In this document: piece after piece, positions 21,384 to 34,186 of the stretch
How the letters are laid out: each line of letters opens with the position of its first letter
Position numbering within the stretch: the stretch's first letter is position 1
Assembly (NCBI GenBank): GCA_003640385.1
Contig: RCAB01000171.1
Span: forward strand, 56,073-120,072
Direction: 5' to 3'
Source of the DNA: Setaria digitata
Lineage: Eukaryota; Nematoda; Chromadorea; Rhabditida; Setariidae
Length of the DNA: 64,000 bases
Made by a program: the position numbers and the translations under genes
Notes under the pieces: model-generated
What the model was told of the DNA's origin: nothing
The model's input: the letters and a program-made list of their open reading frames with translations, nothing else
The model's database searches: none

Positions 21384-24175
21384 NATATTCCATTAAATAA
21401 TTATTCGAAAGAAGTGGATTAAATGGAGGACAACTTATGTATATATGTAGTTTAAAAGGTTGGAAAGGAAGTTCAAATATATTTACCCTTTTAATTTTGC
21501 GATAATACTAATATAATGTGGTATAAATGCAATGTTTTTCTCCTTCAAAATGGCATCAGCAATTTCGCGGGCACAACGTTCAATTGACATGAATGGTACC
21601 CATCTGTAATTTCTTAAGAAAATTTAGAATGCAGATATTTATGCGATATAACCATATTTCATATTATGGTGCATTTTATACGCAAAAAAAAAAAAAAAAA
21701 AAAAAGAAAATCTCTCGTTAATTCGTATTCGATTTTAGTCTTTAATTGTTGAAGAGATAAGACATTTATTAAATAAGACTAATAATGTATAAGATTATTC
21801 TTAGAACAAAGAGTAATTTTAAATAGACCAAACTATTAGTAATTAATAAGCAAATTCGATTAAGCTATACAAAGAACAAATTACTCTCAATATCGTCATG
21901 CAAGATATCAAATTTGTACGAAACGATTGAAAGCTACTAGAAACGGAAAGCTTACGTAGACGTAGGTCTCATCCGTAAATTGAGAATCATCGGTGTTCGC
22001 GTAAAATACGGACATATCGTTGTGCAACGTATACCATTTAAACCTCTATCTCTCATCTCCATCTCTAAGCATTGCATGACACCTCTGATAGCAAATTTGG
22101 TAGTGCTGGAAAGTGAAATTAAAATTACTGCACAAATAATTCAAGCTAATTCATTATAAGATCGTTATTGAAATTTCAACTCTATAATTTGACAAAATTC
22201 CCAGTAATGAAAAACCGACAAAGAACTAACAGATCTGATAAAAATTAGTTGGATTACCGGATATCAAAATCTAGACAAACTAACTTGAAAAATTCACTAT
22301 AATATTTGAAAGCTAAGATGGCATGATAAGCTTTCGTACTGGGTGATTTCTTTGTCCTTATTTTGAATTTCTGCATCATGAGTTAACTTAAATTTATAAA
22401 ATTCAGAAGTGATTAGTAAAGAATGCATTTGAAAAACTTTCCCTTTCAAAAACATAGTAATGCAATTACCAACCAGTATGCTGTACCATTTGTTTCACCA
22501 CAAAAACCAGCAATTGATGAAATTGCAACAATTTGGCCCTCATTTCGTTCCTCCATCGAACGCAAAAATGCTCGAATCGTCTACAACATAGAATCAAAAA
22601 TTTCTTTATGAAGTTGCTCTTCCCACTAATATTTTTTCCTACTCTCTATCCATTAAACGTAGTTGCACTTTTGACAGATGAAATAGATATAATGTCTTTT
22701 AATTACTGACTTGTTGAATAAATGTCTATAAAAAAGTGAAATATTTGAATGCTAACAGACGTTTAAGATGAACAATTTTTTAATACATTTAATATATTTG
22801 TTTTTCTTTTGAAATAACCTTCAAATATTAATCACTTTTTAATATTTTCAATATATTCATCATTTTAGTTATTGATGGGATTCGCAATATGTTACCGTAT
22901 GCTTGTTTAAATTAATTACTCCAAGTTAAGGCATTATAGTGAATAAAAATTCAAAAATTTTACTCACTATATCTTCAAAATATTGAAATTGTGGAATTTC
23001 TGATTAACAATCTATCTTCCTTAGACTATTTCGATGAAGCATGAACCATTGAATTTCAAAGAAACTGCTAATAAAAGTGAAATTAATCATATGCAAACAA
23101 ACATTGATTGTTCCCATAATATTAACATTGATTGAGTTTTGAATTTCCGATGTTTTTAAATCAAGCATTCGTCCGATGTATAAAACAGCTGCATTACAGA
23201 TTATAATACCAACATTTCCTGAAATTTTTTTTCTTAAGTACTTTTTTTCTTACGAAATGTTTATATTCCGATGCACCCACTGAATTATGAAATCGATTAG
23301 TCTCTTTTCTACTGTTTCCATTTTTCTTTTAACGCCGAAAATTTCCCACTCTTAAGAGAGTTCTATGCTTTCTCACACTTTCTACACTTTAATGTTATTA
23401 TTTACTACGCTTAAATGCTCTTCCTGTTTTTAATTCCACTTTATCCATTTTTTTTAATGATTCAGTTGACAAAATAAACTCAAACAACGTGAAAAAGAAC
23501 AGAAAAAAAAAGAGGACAGTAATTAAAGTTCACTTATTAATACAGGACGAAATAAAAACAACAACTGGAATAAACTTTATAAAATGAACGTACCAAATTT
23601 GATACTAATTTGTCGTGCACATTCCTCAACTTCTTCTGCTTGGCTTATGTCACATTTCCAGTAATGTGCAATACCACCATTATTAGTAATTTTTTTTACT
23701 GTTTCCTGACCATCATCCTATAATTAATAAATAATTGTTTTCTCTTTCTTTAATTCACATGGATTTTAGCAAGTTTGAAAGGCAATACTTGCAGTAAAGA
23801 TTCAAAAAAAAAAAAAAAATTCATCCCATTACTGATAAAATTAAAGATAATACTAATCATTACCAAGCTTTCACTGCTAATTACTTCATTATTTAGCTAA
23901 CTGAAATGATAGATAGCTATATTTTTTAATATATATATATTTACCTGATTGATATCTACAATAGCAACTTTGGCACCCAAATTGATAGCAAATAGTTCGG
24001 CTAATCGTTTTCCAATACCGGATGCGGCACCCGTAATAACAACTGTACGTCCATTTACAGATTTTACGTCAGATCGAAACCAGTACCAAAAATCCAAAGG
24101 ACCAGCCACAAATAATATATGCAGTAGCAATCCAATGCTACTATAAATTCTTTCGAGACGAGAAATTTTTGCCAT
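20777..24175 (-). CDS. Membrane-anchored short-chain dehydrogenase (SDR16C-like)
   Basis: Seven exons, 23945-24175, 23594-23717, 23103-23218, 22474-22580, 21956-22105, 21487-21603 and 20777-20966, join in phase to 344 residues. The order is: an N-terminal hydrophobic segment (residues about 10-33); the Rossmann motif TGAASGIG; an acidic residue after beta-2 (AIVDIN), which favours NAD over NADP; CNAA in place of the usual NNAG; the catalytic serine in ISSIAG; and the YxxxK pair as YCTTK, split by an intron. The C-terminus continues past the fold and ends in a second hydrophobic segment, KYVLLIVYFILMVIF. This layout matches ER or lipid-droplet enzymes such as SDR16C5 and HSD17B11/13, which oxidise retinol, steroids or other lipid alcohols. 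The substrate cannot be inferred. Confidence 0.88.
21331..21388. repeat. (AT)n microsatellite with an N
   Basis: About 50 bp of alternating AT, broken by an N at 21384, in the last SDR intron. The flanks GGAATAT and ATATTCC are complementary, so the tract could fold back; its length in the assembly is unreliable. Confidence 0.9.
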
Positions 24176-24197
24176 TCTTTTTAAAACTTTTTCTTTT

Positions 24198-24234
<37 letters not shown>

Positions 24235-26137
24235 GAATATCCAAAGGATTATTGAACATTGCTGAATTGATAATTATTTGATGATAAGAGGAGAATGAAA
24301 TTGTAAACGAAGAAATAAAACGGAAATTTTGATCACACAGATTAAAATTCTGAAGAACTGAAAAATGGTCTGACTGAAATGATAGATTCATTCTTCTTTC
24401 TATCACATTAATAACATATACGATTGCGATGACTGCAAAATGGGAACCACATTTACGATATCATTAGGAATCTGGCTGATCTTCAAGCCCTATTCATCAG
24501 TTAACATGGATTTACACATCACTAATTATTTATCATCATCACGATTATCATTATATCATCACTAGTTTCCTAACTAACACTATCATAGTTATCATTTTTA
24601 TTAGCATCTCTTTTTATTTTCTAACTGCATCACAATCATCAACACTGATATTTATCATCTTAATACATTTCTTTTCTCCATTGATAATTGTTCAAAATCA
24701 GGCCAATATGAGATTTTAGAGAATTTGTACCGATCAATTCCTTTACAAACATTCGTTTTATATTTATTGCTCTCCTCCTACTCTCTTTAGTCTGTGCATT
24801 TTGCTGTCAAATCAAATTTGTCGAAATTTTTTTCTTGCAAAATTTTGCAGAACAAGATTTGTTTTTTTTTTTTTTTCTCTTTCATTACACTAATTCGATG
24901 AAATTTGAAATAAAATCTTATAACAACATTAACACTCATACATTGAGACTCATTATCAACTGCTCGGAAAAGACCAATCAGCATCTGAAACAGAACAGTA
25001 ATTGAGAAAATCAAAGTTTTATTCCGTTTTATAAGTTTAAATTTGCAAAGAGAAAATGCAAGCTGAAGTAGCATGGATGAATCTCAGTTATGACTATTTC
25101 AACATTTTCAGTGATTTGTATAACAGATGTAGAAAAAGAATGAGGCTGGAGGAGAAGGTAGTTTTTGGGTTGCAATGTCTAAATTAAATCTGAAAATACG
25201 TAACAACACTTTAAGAGTGATTAAAATTTGAGGATAGATTCGAGTAATAAATTTAAATACTGCTTAATTTCAGTCTTGACCTATTGTGCATTTTGAGATT
25301 ACATGGATAATACATCAAATTATTGGATTATCGAGAGTTTGCACAGCCAAGTACTGGTTCCAGTGGTTGTCAGTTTCAATAGTTAAATAAAGCTTAAGAA
25401 TTTCTTTGATTAAAAAATGTCAAAAAAACTGAAAAACTGGTTTTTATCATTCAGCACATTCCCAGAAACAACTGCCATTTTGAAAGAAACTGTAATTCAA
25501 CGTTTTCTATTTTCAATGAAAAATAAAAGTAAGAAAACATTACGGCACAAGCTGAACTGAAACAAGTAAATATAGACTGAAAATGAAATGAAACCGGATG
25601 GTGGTTAAATTAAGCCAAATTTAATTCGATGCAAATCATGGCAAAACTGAATTCAAGAAATTGAACGTCTCAGCAAAGACACATGAACTAACAACGACGT
25701 GATGTAATACCTTGAAAAAAATACATGATGACGATGATAATGATAATGATGGCATTGAATTCTGAAGATGTGAAATTTATGGTGGAAAATTTAAGCATGC
25801 AGATTAAGAAGCTGCATTTTCCATAAGTGAAATAATTGCTGTTAGTATACATAAATAATATTAAAAATTGATAAATTTTTCATAACACTTTTCTAAGGTT
25901 CTTTTTAAAAGTTTCATCCAATGAAGGATCGCCATAAAATAAACGAACTTCCACCTTCTGTGAAAAAGAAACTGATAACAATCTCAACTAGCTATTATCA
26001 TTTTCATTCTGGACTACTGGAGGTGATATAAGTTCGTAGTGGTTTGGTGATCCATCGAAACGATCATTCAAATTTAAAAGGTGTTTTTGGATGAGTGGTA
26101 ATTGTTTCCCTCTCGAAGGCTATTTGAGTGTATAGTA
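24176..26137. other. Divergent intergenic region between SDR and RPAC2
   Basis: About 2 kb head-to-head spacer, presumably holding promoters for both sides. It starts with a T run of about 32 nt (24200-24231) just upstream of the SDR ATG and includes ATC-rich stretches (24532-24560). No gene supported. Confidence 0.45.
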
Positions 26138-27287
26138 ATGGCAAAGCCGTTAGATCCTGAACAGAAGGTGGAAATTGTTAGTTAGTTTTTTTCCATTATT
26201 CGAAAAAAGAAAAACCTAGCAATAGAATGAGTGTGATAATCACTATTATTATATTACCATATCATTTGTAACCTAAACATTCATCCATGGAATATATGAT
26301 GGTGGATAATACTAATTGATCTTATCATCTAACAAATGATACTAATAGACATTATTCAAACATTGAATTATATTTTGAGACTGTTAATAATGTTTTTTTT
26401 TTCGTATTTTTGATCAGATTAATGTGTTTGTCTCTGTAAATGTGAGTTGTTAACCTGGGTTTGAAATTGTCGTTTTATTTTGAGCTATTTCTCAGATTTT
26501 CTGGCACTAATTTTCAGTTTTTCTTTCGAATTTTCAATAATTACTTACCATTTTCAGTTAAANCTGTCGAATAATTACTTACCATTTTCAGTTAAATGCA
26601 GCGTCGCTTCGAACAGATCCTACAAATTTAACAGTGATATTGCATGAGGAAGATCACACTATTGGTAATTCACTAAAGCATATTTTATGCCAAATGTATG
26701 TTTGCTATACTTGTTCCTTAACATTTATGATGGATTTCTGTTGCAGTAAAGGGTGACGAAGATGAAGGCTAAATAAAAACATTGATAAGACATGGAACGT
26801 GTCTTACCTAACGATTTGACTCCATTAAGCTTGTCCGTTCATTTTAATGGTGCATAAAGCACAAATTTAAAAGTAATTGGTTTTTATGGCCACGAATTCT
26901 CATATATTTGATTGAAACTAAATAATTATATGAAAGGAAATCGTTTGTTGAAGAAAAGTTATAGGAGTTGAAAGATAATATGTGCGGAGAGATTTCTAAT
27001 CAATTGAAAGTGAAGAAATAGTTTGGATGTCCGAATTTTGCAACCAAAGTGTGCCTCAGAACTATATATATCATCAACGAAATATTTGTAGGCCAGATGT
27101 CGAGTTTTGCGGTTACAATGTACCCCATCCACTGGAGGATAAAATCTTAGTACGTTTACAAACGAAAAATGGTATACCCGCAGCAGATTTGCTTATGAAA
27201 GGTCTTGAAGAATTAGAACATGTTTTCGCTTCCATAAGGAAGAAATTTGATGCTTCCTATTCGACATTTACAGCCAGTGGTAATTAA
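26138..27287 (+). CDS. rpac-19: RPAC2 (AC19), shared RNA polymerase I/III subunit
   Basis: Three exons, 26138-26176, 26592-26695 and 27092-27287, give 112 residues (human POLR1D is 133). The family motif HEEDHTIGNSL begins the alpha-like dimerisation domain and is followed by PDVEFCGYNVPHPLEDKI and a long C-terminal helix (LLMKGLEELEHVFASI). RPAC2 pairs with RPAC1 to nucleate assembly of RNA polymerases I and III in the nucleus. The second intron splits a methionine codon (AT|G). The acceptor of exon 2 is present twice because of a short duplication around the N at 26563; I used the copy that joins to the coding sequence. Gamma-tubulin follows 520 bp downstream on the same strand, which suggests a shared polycistronic transcript. 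Confidence 0.93.
26537..26596. repeat. Short duplication at an N, covering the RPAC2 exon 2 acceptor
   Basis: AATAATTACTTACCATTTTCAGTTAAA occurs at about 26536-26562 and again at 26570-26596, separated by an N at 26563 and a few bases. It is best explained as an assembly overlap. Confidence 0.8.
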
Positions 27288-27806
27288 TAAGAATGTTTTG
27301 TTTTGCGAATCACAATTCGTGTAGGGTAATTTTTTGTTTGGCTTGTTACTGTATGTGTTCTAGTTCTTTGTATAGAGAGAGTTTGTCATTCGATGCATTC
27401 TGATTTATTAACTTTAGTTTTTATTTAATTAGAGTCAAACCAGTCACCATGATTAATGATTAATTTATGCTCTCATGTCTCATTGTTCAGTTTTTTATCG
27501 ATAATGTTTTCCGTCTTAATATGGTTAATATGGTATGAATTTAAATTAACTTCTGGATCTTGCCTATAAGCTGTTGATTAAATTTGCGAAATATGAACTA
27601 TGTAGTCATTAAATAAAAATGTGTTGTTTTCATCTCTCTTTAATACATTTGTTGCTTCTCGAATATCTTCATTTTTCTTCATCACTCATGTGTCAAAGTA
27701 AGCCAAGTAATGGGGAAGCATGATGCTCAAACTGGCTTGTTCAATATGTTATTGCATTCACACGATCCAGCAAGAGCTTGTATATCTTTCTGCAGTGTTG
27801 GCAGGT
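27288..27806 (+). promoter_or_regulatory. Short RPAC2 / gamma-tubulin intercistronic region
   Basis: About 520 bp between stop and next start on the same strand. An AATAAA at 27612-27617 could end the RPAC2 message. TTGGCAG ending at 27804, 2 nt before the gamma-tubulin ATG, could accept a spliced leader. The reading frame stays open upstream of that ATG to an in-frame ATG at 27720, but the added residues do not belong to the tubulin family. Confidence 0.5.
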
Positions 27807-30730
27807 ATGCCGAGTGAAATAATTGCCATCCAGTTTGGTCAGTGTGGAAATCAAATAGGTGATGCGTTTTGGCGTGCGTTGTGTGCTGAACATGGTATCG
27901 GATCGAACGGTGTGCCTATTCAGAGTGATCTTGATGCGAAAGATCTGAAGCGTGTATTCTTCTATCAGGTACACCTTATTATATATCGTTCCGTTATTCT
28001 GGATTTCTTAATCTTTCGTTAGATGTTTTTCGTTTCATAATGTGAAGTCAGCATATTAATTCCCCTGGAACAGATTTATGATTTTTTTTTCTTTTCATCA
28101 AGATAGCTACCTGAAATACATTCAATTTCTTATGTTCTGGCAGGCAGATGACGAACGCTATGTACCACGTGCGGTTTTGGTGGACTTGGAGCCACGTGTT
28201 ATCAATGGTATCATTACTTCTGATTATCGTACATTGTATAATATGGAAAATATTTTCATGTCAAGAAGTGGTGGTGGTGCTGGCAATAATTTTGCAAGTG
28301 GATATAAGCAAGGGAGGTAATTTTCTTTGTTTTCTGAACTAGGCAGGACGCAATTTGTCTTGTTGAAATGTTTTATATTTTTTGTTTTATGTCGCTGTTT
28401 AAACCAAGTAGAAAATAGAACTGTGTTGAGAAAATACTTTTAGCTGCATTCTTTAGCTACTGTAATTGTTGGAAGAGAAGGAATTAGAAATGATTGTTTA
28501 TACTTGATATTTAAAAAAAAAAAAATAAAAAAGTTAGAAAAGTAATCCAGTTTGACCATCTTTAATTAGTTCCTATTTTAATTTGATTAAGAATTGTTGT
28601 TATGCACGAAATTTTGTTAGGGAGGCACAAGAAGCGTTATTTGATATTCTTGAACGAGAAGCTGAAAATAGTGATTATCTGGAAGGATTCATGTTATGTC
28701 ATGCAATAGCTGGTGGCACTGGTTCAGGAATGGGTTCTCACGCACTGGAAAAAATAAGTGATAGGTTATCTTTTAACTGATATTAGAGAAAAACTGTATT
28801 TGTGCTGGAATTAATGTTCTTTATTCCGTTTCTTGAAAGTTCATGATATCCATAAGTGGCCATAATTACTTGTGGTATTTGCAGATTTCCGAAAAAATTA
28901 GTCCAAACATACTCAGTTTTCCCCGTGATGAGGAAAGGAGAAGCAAGTGATGTAGTGGTGCAGCCGTACAATTCTATTTTGACATTGGCCCGATTAATTG
29001 AACATCCAAACTGTGTAGTCGTTCTGGATAATACAGCTCTTCATCGGATTGCTAGCGAAAATGCGCCAGATAGTAATTCATCGTTTTCTCACATAAATTC
29101 CATGGTATTCCATTGAAAAATACTGAATCATATAATTCATTTATTGCTATGCTTTGTTGAAGAATTTCTCTCAAAAAGATTAACTGCTAAAGGTTTTTTT
29201 TTTTTATCTTGCAATAATAAAAATATTTGATACAAAAAACGACTATATTTTTTTCGTAGAAGTGTTAATTAGATGTCATAGTGATTTTCATGGAAGAAAA
29301 TTGAAACTTGAAATTATGCAGGTTTCACGAATTATGTGTGCATCAACAGCTACGCTTCGTTTTCCTGGTGCAATGAACACTCGACTAATAAACCTAATTG
29401 CTCCCCTAGCTGCCTATCCACCAATGCGTTTCATCCAGACAGGTTGGTTTCCATAAGAGTTCATAAGTCGGTTGTGGTTTTATTTTTTGGTTTATAGCCT
29501 TTTGTGCTTTATTTTAGTTTCCGCATATTCTTTTCAAGGAAACTTGTAGTAGATTTGTTTTTCGTTTTTCTATATTTTGGTACGAGCTAGCTAGTCGTTG
29601 AAATAGCAATAATGGAGGAGTCAGTGGAAAAAGGGAATGCTGTTTTCTTGAAGAAATATAGTGATTTTTATTGCCCAGATCTGGTTTCTGATGGAGATAA
29701 CAAGTTAGCATTCAATATGAAATTTATTTAGGTTTTACGCCACTTCGTGAAGGTGATGCTACGGTGATGAAAACTTCAGTCGGTGATGTACTACGGCGTC
29801 TGCTACAGCCAAAAAGTATGATGAGCAGCGCCGTGATGGAAAAAGGAATTGATCATTGTATGTTATCAGCCTTGGCTATTCTACAAGGTAGAATTGATCC
29901 GACCGAAATTTATTCTTCATTGGCAAAAATTAAAGAAAGACGTGATATAAAGTACGCCTTTTTTAAATTATTTATGTCTTTAAGTAGCAGTTTAATTATA
30001 ATCCAATTAGTGGATAAATTAAATAGGATAAAAAGGCTGACATTGTTTTGGATATTTTTTTATTTACAAAGCAGTGAATTGGATAGTTCTCGTAGAACTG
30101 AGGTTAACTTTACTGTATATTATTATTTTCTAGAAGTTAGTGCAGTTTAGAAGAGGCATTTAATATTTTAGGTTTGCACCATGGGGCTCAGGCTCACTGA
30201 ATATAACTCAATGTCGTCGCTCGCCTTATTTGCCAGTAACGAATCGAGTTTCTGGTTTAATGCTTTGTAATCATACCAATGCAGCAAGTCTTTTCCAAGA
30301 AAGCTTGAATCAGTGCGAAACGCTCCTCAAAAAAAAGGCATATTTGGATCAGTTCTTAAAAGTAAGAATTAGTTCTTATCCAGTTACACAGTTTTGCTTT
30401 TTTAGTTTTTGCCTATCCTATCTAAAGTATATCAAGTTCTGATAATATCGGAATTTTTGATAAGGAAATTTATGGCTCAAATTGTCAAGTCCTTCCACTT
30501 ACTATTTATTTTTGGGTAATCTCGTCCCATAAGTAATGAAAATTTTTCTGTGGGAGCTATTTCTCATGCAAAGCACTGCAAGCTACCAATGGAATATTTT
30601 TTCGATAAAAATGGGTTTTCAGGAAGATCCGGACGTTTTGTCCATGCTGAGTGATGCTGTTGAACGTGTTAGAGAAACCGTGCAAACTTATAGGAATGCA
30701 ACGAAGCCTGATTTTATAGAAATAAATTAA
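27807..30730 (+). CDS. tbg-1: Gamma-tubulin
   Basis: Eight exons, 27807-27968, 28144-28316, 28621-28764, 28885-29104, 29322-29442, 29732-29951, 30172-30361 and 30623-30730, join in phase to 445 residues (human TUBG1 is 451). Diagnostic blocks are FGQCGNQIG at the start, [33 protein letters not shown], the GTP-binding tubulin signature [49 protein letters not shown], and [20 protein letters not shown] and AGNN(F/W)ASG are gamma-type rather than alpha or beta. It seeds microtubules as part of the gamma-tubulin complex at centrosomes and other organising centres. I chose the ATG at 27807 because it matches the family N-terminus exactly. The C-terminal tail is short (PDFIEIN). Confidence 0.96.
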
Positions 30731-31057
30731 GTTTTTGTCTTTCATGTCATCAGGGATTTTATCGATAAGAGGAACTCCCTTTATAGGTAGGTTCTTTGAG
30801 AGTATCAGACGATATAATTATAGCATTTTCAAGTACTGTTAATTTGTGCCTGGAATTAAGGGTTTCCACTCCTCTATTTCATATTGTGCAGACATTCTCT
30901 TTTCCATGGAATTAATTTCCTAGTTCTATTACTCAGTCGAATTCCGTAGATTTTATGATTGATGCAACATTTTTTTTTTTTTTACTTAGGTAATAAACGA
31001 TCTCTGCATGACAGTCCTATGTTTTTTGTAATTACCATTGTTCAATTGAATGTAATG

Positions 31058-31112
<55 letters not shown>

Positions 31113-32010
31113 AGGATTTTTTGGAATTATAATTGCTTAAGATTTTCAAGTGCCTCTGTGCTCACACCAACCCATATCTCTGTTTTTCTTTAATTACTTT
31201 TTTTTTCTGAAAAATTGAATAATGAGTTCTTTTTTTACACGTTACGTAAAATCTACTGTTTAGTATTGTGTGCTTTATCCAATCAATAAAATCTTGAACC
31301 GATATGTAGCCATCTGAGAAATCGTTAAACATTACGCTGGAATTTTTTTTTTTTTTTTCTGCTGTATCATTTTTGGACCACGGCGTAATAGGATAATAAT
31401 GCTGTTTGAACTGATAAAGATGTTGAAATCGCTTATCTATATCCCAAATTTCTGCACTTAAAGTTAATGTGCTTTACTTTTTCTTTAATTCTTTGTTTAT
31501 TAATGAAGTATGCAGGAATTACAATTAAATTGTTCGTAACGTTGTTAAAAGTTATATGTCTTGAAAAAAAGCAATTCATGTGGTGGCTGTCTAATTTCTT
31601 GTTTCTTTTCTTCCTTTTCTCGTTGGACTTAATGGTGGACTGCAATAAAGCAAATCTTTTACGAAATAAGGAAATAAAAATTTGTCGAGGGGAGAGGGAC
31701 GGGGGGGACACTCTGCTATCAGAAGATGGCAAGCCATTCTTTTTAATTATCTGGAGTAGTCATGATCTGAAGTTGTAATCGCTTGGTTGTGGTTTAGGCT
31801 CATTAAGGAAGGAAAGCTGAAGTACGGTGTTAATTTCCGACTGCATGGTTTGATTTGTAGATCTAGAAATTTTCTCTTTAATTGGCTCAATTCAACCAAG
31901 TAATCTCATTTGTGGGGAAAAGGAATTAGGAATTAGGGGAATTACATGTGATATGTCTTCTTCCACTCATCAACTTTGGAATGTATCTAAAGTGAATGAA
32001 TGTTGTTAAT
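30731..32010. other. Convergent intergenic region after gamma-tubulin
   Basis: About 1.3 kb holding both 3' UTRs. It includes an (AT)n tract at 31061-31110 and AATAAA near 30992 and 31285. An open frame of about 100 codons exists on each strand around 31433-31778, but the two overlap each other and lack splice or family support. Confidence 0.45.
31061..31110. repeat. (AT)n microsatellite
   Basis: About 48 bp of uninterrupted AT dinucleotides downstream of gamma-tubulin. Confidence 0.95.
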
Positions 32011-34186
32011 TTACCTGGTTTCCGGTGTTCGTGGTATTCTTTCGTTAATCTTTGGACCAGCAGGAGAAAAAATGTACTTCTCGTTGAGTTTGAAACTCTT
32101 ACAAATGCCGAAGAAATCGAATGCAAACGTACTGAAAAGTTTAGTGAATATGTGACCTGCCCATGCATTTTATAAATCAGCAGTGCATAATTTTTATTCC
32201 GAATCAAGATGAGTTATTTCGGACAAGGAAGTTCAAATTTTCAGCTATTGAAATATCTTGTTGAATAATGTCTACTGCTTTTGTGAGGATAGTAGTTGAG
32301 AACCAAATTTTTGGATTCTCGCGAACTTTTATACAATTATTCAATTCCGTTTACACTAGAATAATCTCGAGAATATATTGCATATATAGAATATATTTAT
32401 GAGCAAACTTACTCGAAAGAATTTAACATATTGGAGACGTTGAGTAGAGCTTTCAAAGCTCTTGTCAATTTCTCGCCATGTAAATGGTACCAATCTCGAG
32501 CTGATACCGCTACAAGAAATGCTAAGATGCCCAGAAAAGCTTGCTTCATTTCTGCATTCCGAACTACGTGCCATGCCAAGTAGTTCAGTAGCAAACTAGA
32601 TTTTTAAAATTGCAAAACTAGATTATTATTTATTCCAAATTTCGAACTTAAGGAGAAAAAAATTGAACACAATATCATGTACAGGAATTATGAGTAAAGA
32701 AAAAAAGCTTACCAAATAAATCCTAAACTAATGAGCATTGCTATTGTTGCATGTAATCGAATTCGCACTATTTGATCTTTCCTGAAAAATTTGATCCTGT
32801 CGAAATTTTCAGCTTCTAACTCAAAATGATAGGGGGGAAATTCATCTAAATTTGAATTTTTTTTTTTTTGAAATTTGAAATTCACTGATAGATAAATGCT
32901 GCATTCTTTTNATTTCAGCTTCTAACTCAAAATGATAGGGGGGAAATTCATTTAAATTTGAATTTTTTTTTTTTTTGAAATTTGAAACTCACTGATAGAT
33001 AAATGCTGCATTCTTTTGGAATACAATCTTTAATGAAGGAAAGAAAAGGTAGACGGACGTACAACATGAAAAACACGGAGTTTTTCTTTCTTTTCAATCA
33101 TTTCTTATTTCTAATTTTTCTAGCCAAAAATAAATGAACACCGCTGGAGGACAGTCATTTGTTATCAAATATTTAACAAAATGAATTGTTATAGTGAATG
33201 ATTTGAATTCATAAATACTAGTAGAATGAATAGATTGTGAGAAATAATGGTGAGAAAAAATATTTGACTTCTTTTCAGAGTCCCCCCTCTCTCTCTCTCT
33301 CTCTCCCTCTCTCTCTCCTTCTCGTTGCGGGAAGAAAGATTTTCTGAATTATTAGCCGAAGAGATGATTGATTGCATGAAATTATGAGATGATAATTTTA
33401 GAAATTATCACGGCTTACATCACTGACGTATTAGTGGATGTTGACGTACTAGTGGATGATGATTTGCTTCCAATATTTGATTCAGAAGTTGCTCCTTCAA
33501 GAATTGCCACATCTGATATTGTCAAGCTTACTTTTACATGTCCACTAAATTTACATTATTATTATTTATAAATTATCGATAAATTCGCAGTATATTTCAC
33601 ACACACACACACACACACACACATTTGATCTGATATTCAAAATTATCAGTGAAATAACTTTACAAAATTAAGTGATAAGATGATAATTATGGTAGAATAC
33701 GCTTTGTATCACTGATATTATGAAAATATTACTGTTAAAATGGTAATAATATTGTTTTACTACTATTAATAATTATTAAAATAATTCTTTAAATAGAGAT
33801 CTATCAGTTTTCGCCGATGCGAGAAAGAAAAAAAAAGTGCAATCTTTGTGAAATATATGCATAATATGTAGTAGTAATAAATTTTATTACCTATCCGGAA
33901 ATTCATAATCCGGAATGTCTCTCTCATCTTTCACGTAAGCGGTAGCTATTGCTTTACCAACATTCTCACCGCTCTCCATAGTAAACAATGTAAGCAACCT
34001 GAAATCTTCCGCAGAATTTAACATTGTAAAGTTTGTTTTCCAAAATTCGCATGCAATATAAGCGAACAATGATTTCGAGAATTTTCCGAGCATTATTTTG
34101 GATATTGCTTTGAATTCGACCCTCATGATAATCTCACTAGCATGCCGGATCCGATTATGAATAAAGTTGAGCAGGTAATTTAACAT
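32011..34186 (-). CDS. Unrecognised 222-residue protein with hydrophobic segments
   Basis: Four exons, 33891-34186, 32713-32781, 32413-32595 and 32011-32131, keep phase across three good GT-AG introns, which is strong evidence for a real gene. The N-terminal 100 residues are mixed and mildly basic (IHNRIRHASEIIMRVEFKAI) and contain FRLLTLFTMESGENVGKAI. The middle has two hydrophobic stretches, ATIAMLISLGFICLLLNYLAW and AFLGILAFLVAVSA, separated by HVVRNAEMKQ, so it probably spans a membrane twice. The last 40 residues are charged and end in PRTPETR. I could not place it in a family. The region between the first two exons holds a duplicated segment around an N at 32911, but the splice from 33891 to 32781 needs nothing from it. 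Confidence 0.7.
32811..33016. repeat. Imperfect duplication around an N
   Basis: About 100 bp at 32811-32910 recurs at 32915-33017, starting CAGCTTCTAACTCAAAATG. There are a few differences (CATCTAAAT/CATTTAAAT, AAATTCACT/AAACTCACT and the T-run length), with N at 32911. The differences suggest two haplotypes placed side by side. Confidence 0.75.
33287..33318. repeat. (CT)n microsatellite
   Basis: A CT dinucleotide run with two C interruptions, in the long first intron of the unrecognised membrane gene. Confidence 0.9.
33598..33622. repeat. (CA)n microsatellite
   Basis: About 12 perfect CA repeats in the same intron. Confidence 0.95.

Noticed and set aside
24787..25074. 95-codon minus-strand frame between SDR and RPAC2
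   Set aside because: It includes a poly-Lys run from an A tract, has no similarity and no splice context.
31433..31778. Overlapping 100-codon frames on both strands
   Set aside because: They mirror each other in a 3' intergenic region, and neither has introns, a family match or a good start context.
32998..33020. Possible small exon AATGCAGCATTTATCTATCA in the unrecognised membrane gene
   Set aside because: Including it breaks phase; splicing 33891 directly to 32781 keeps phase.
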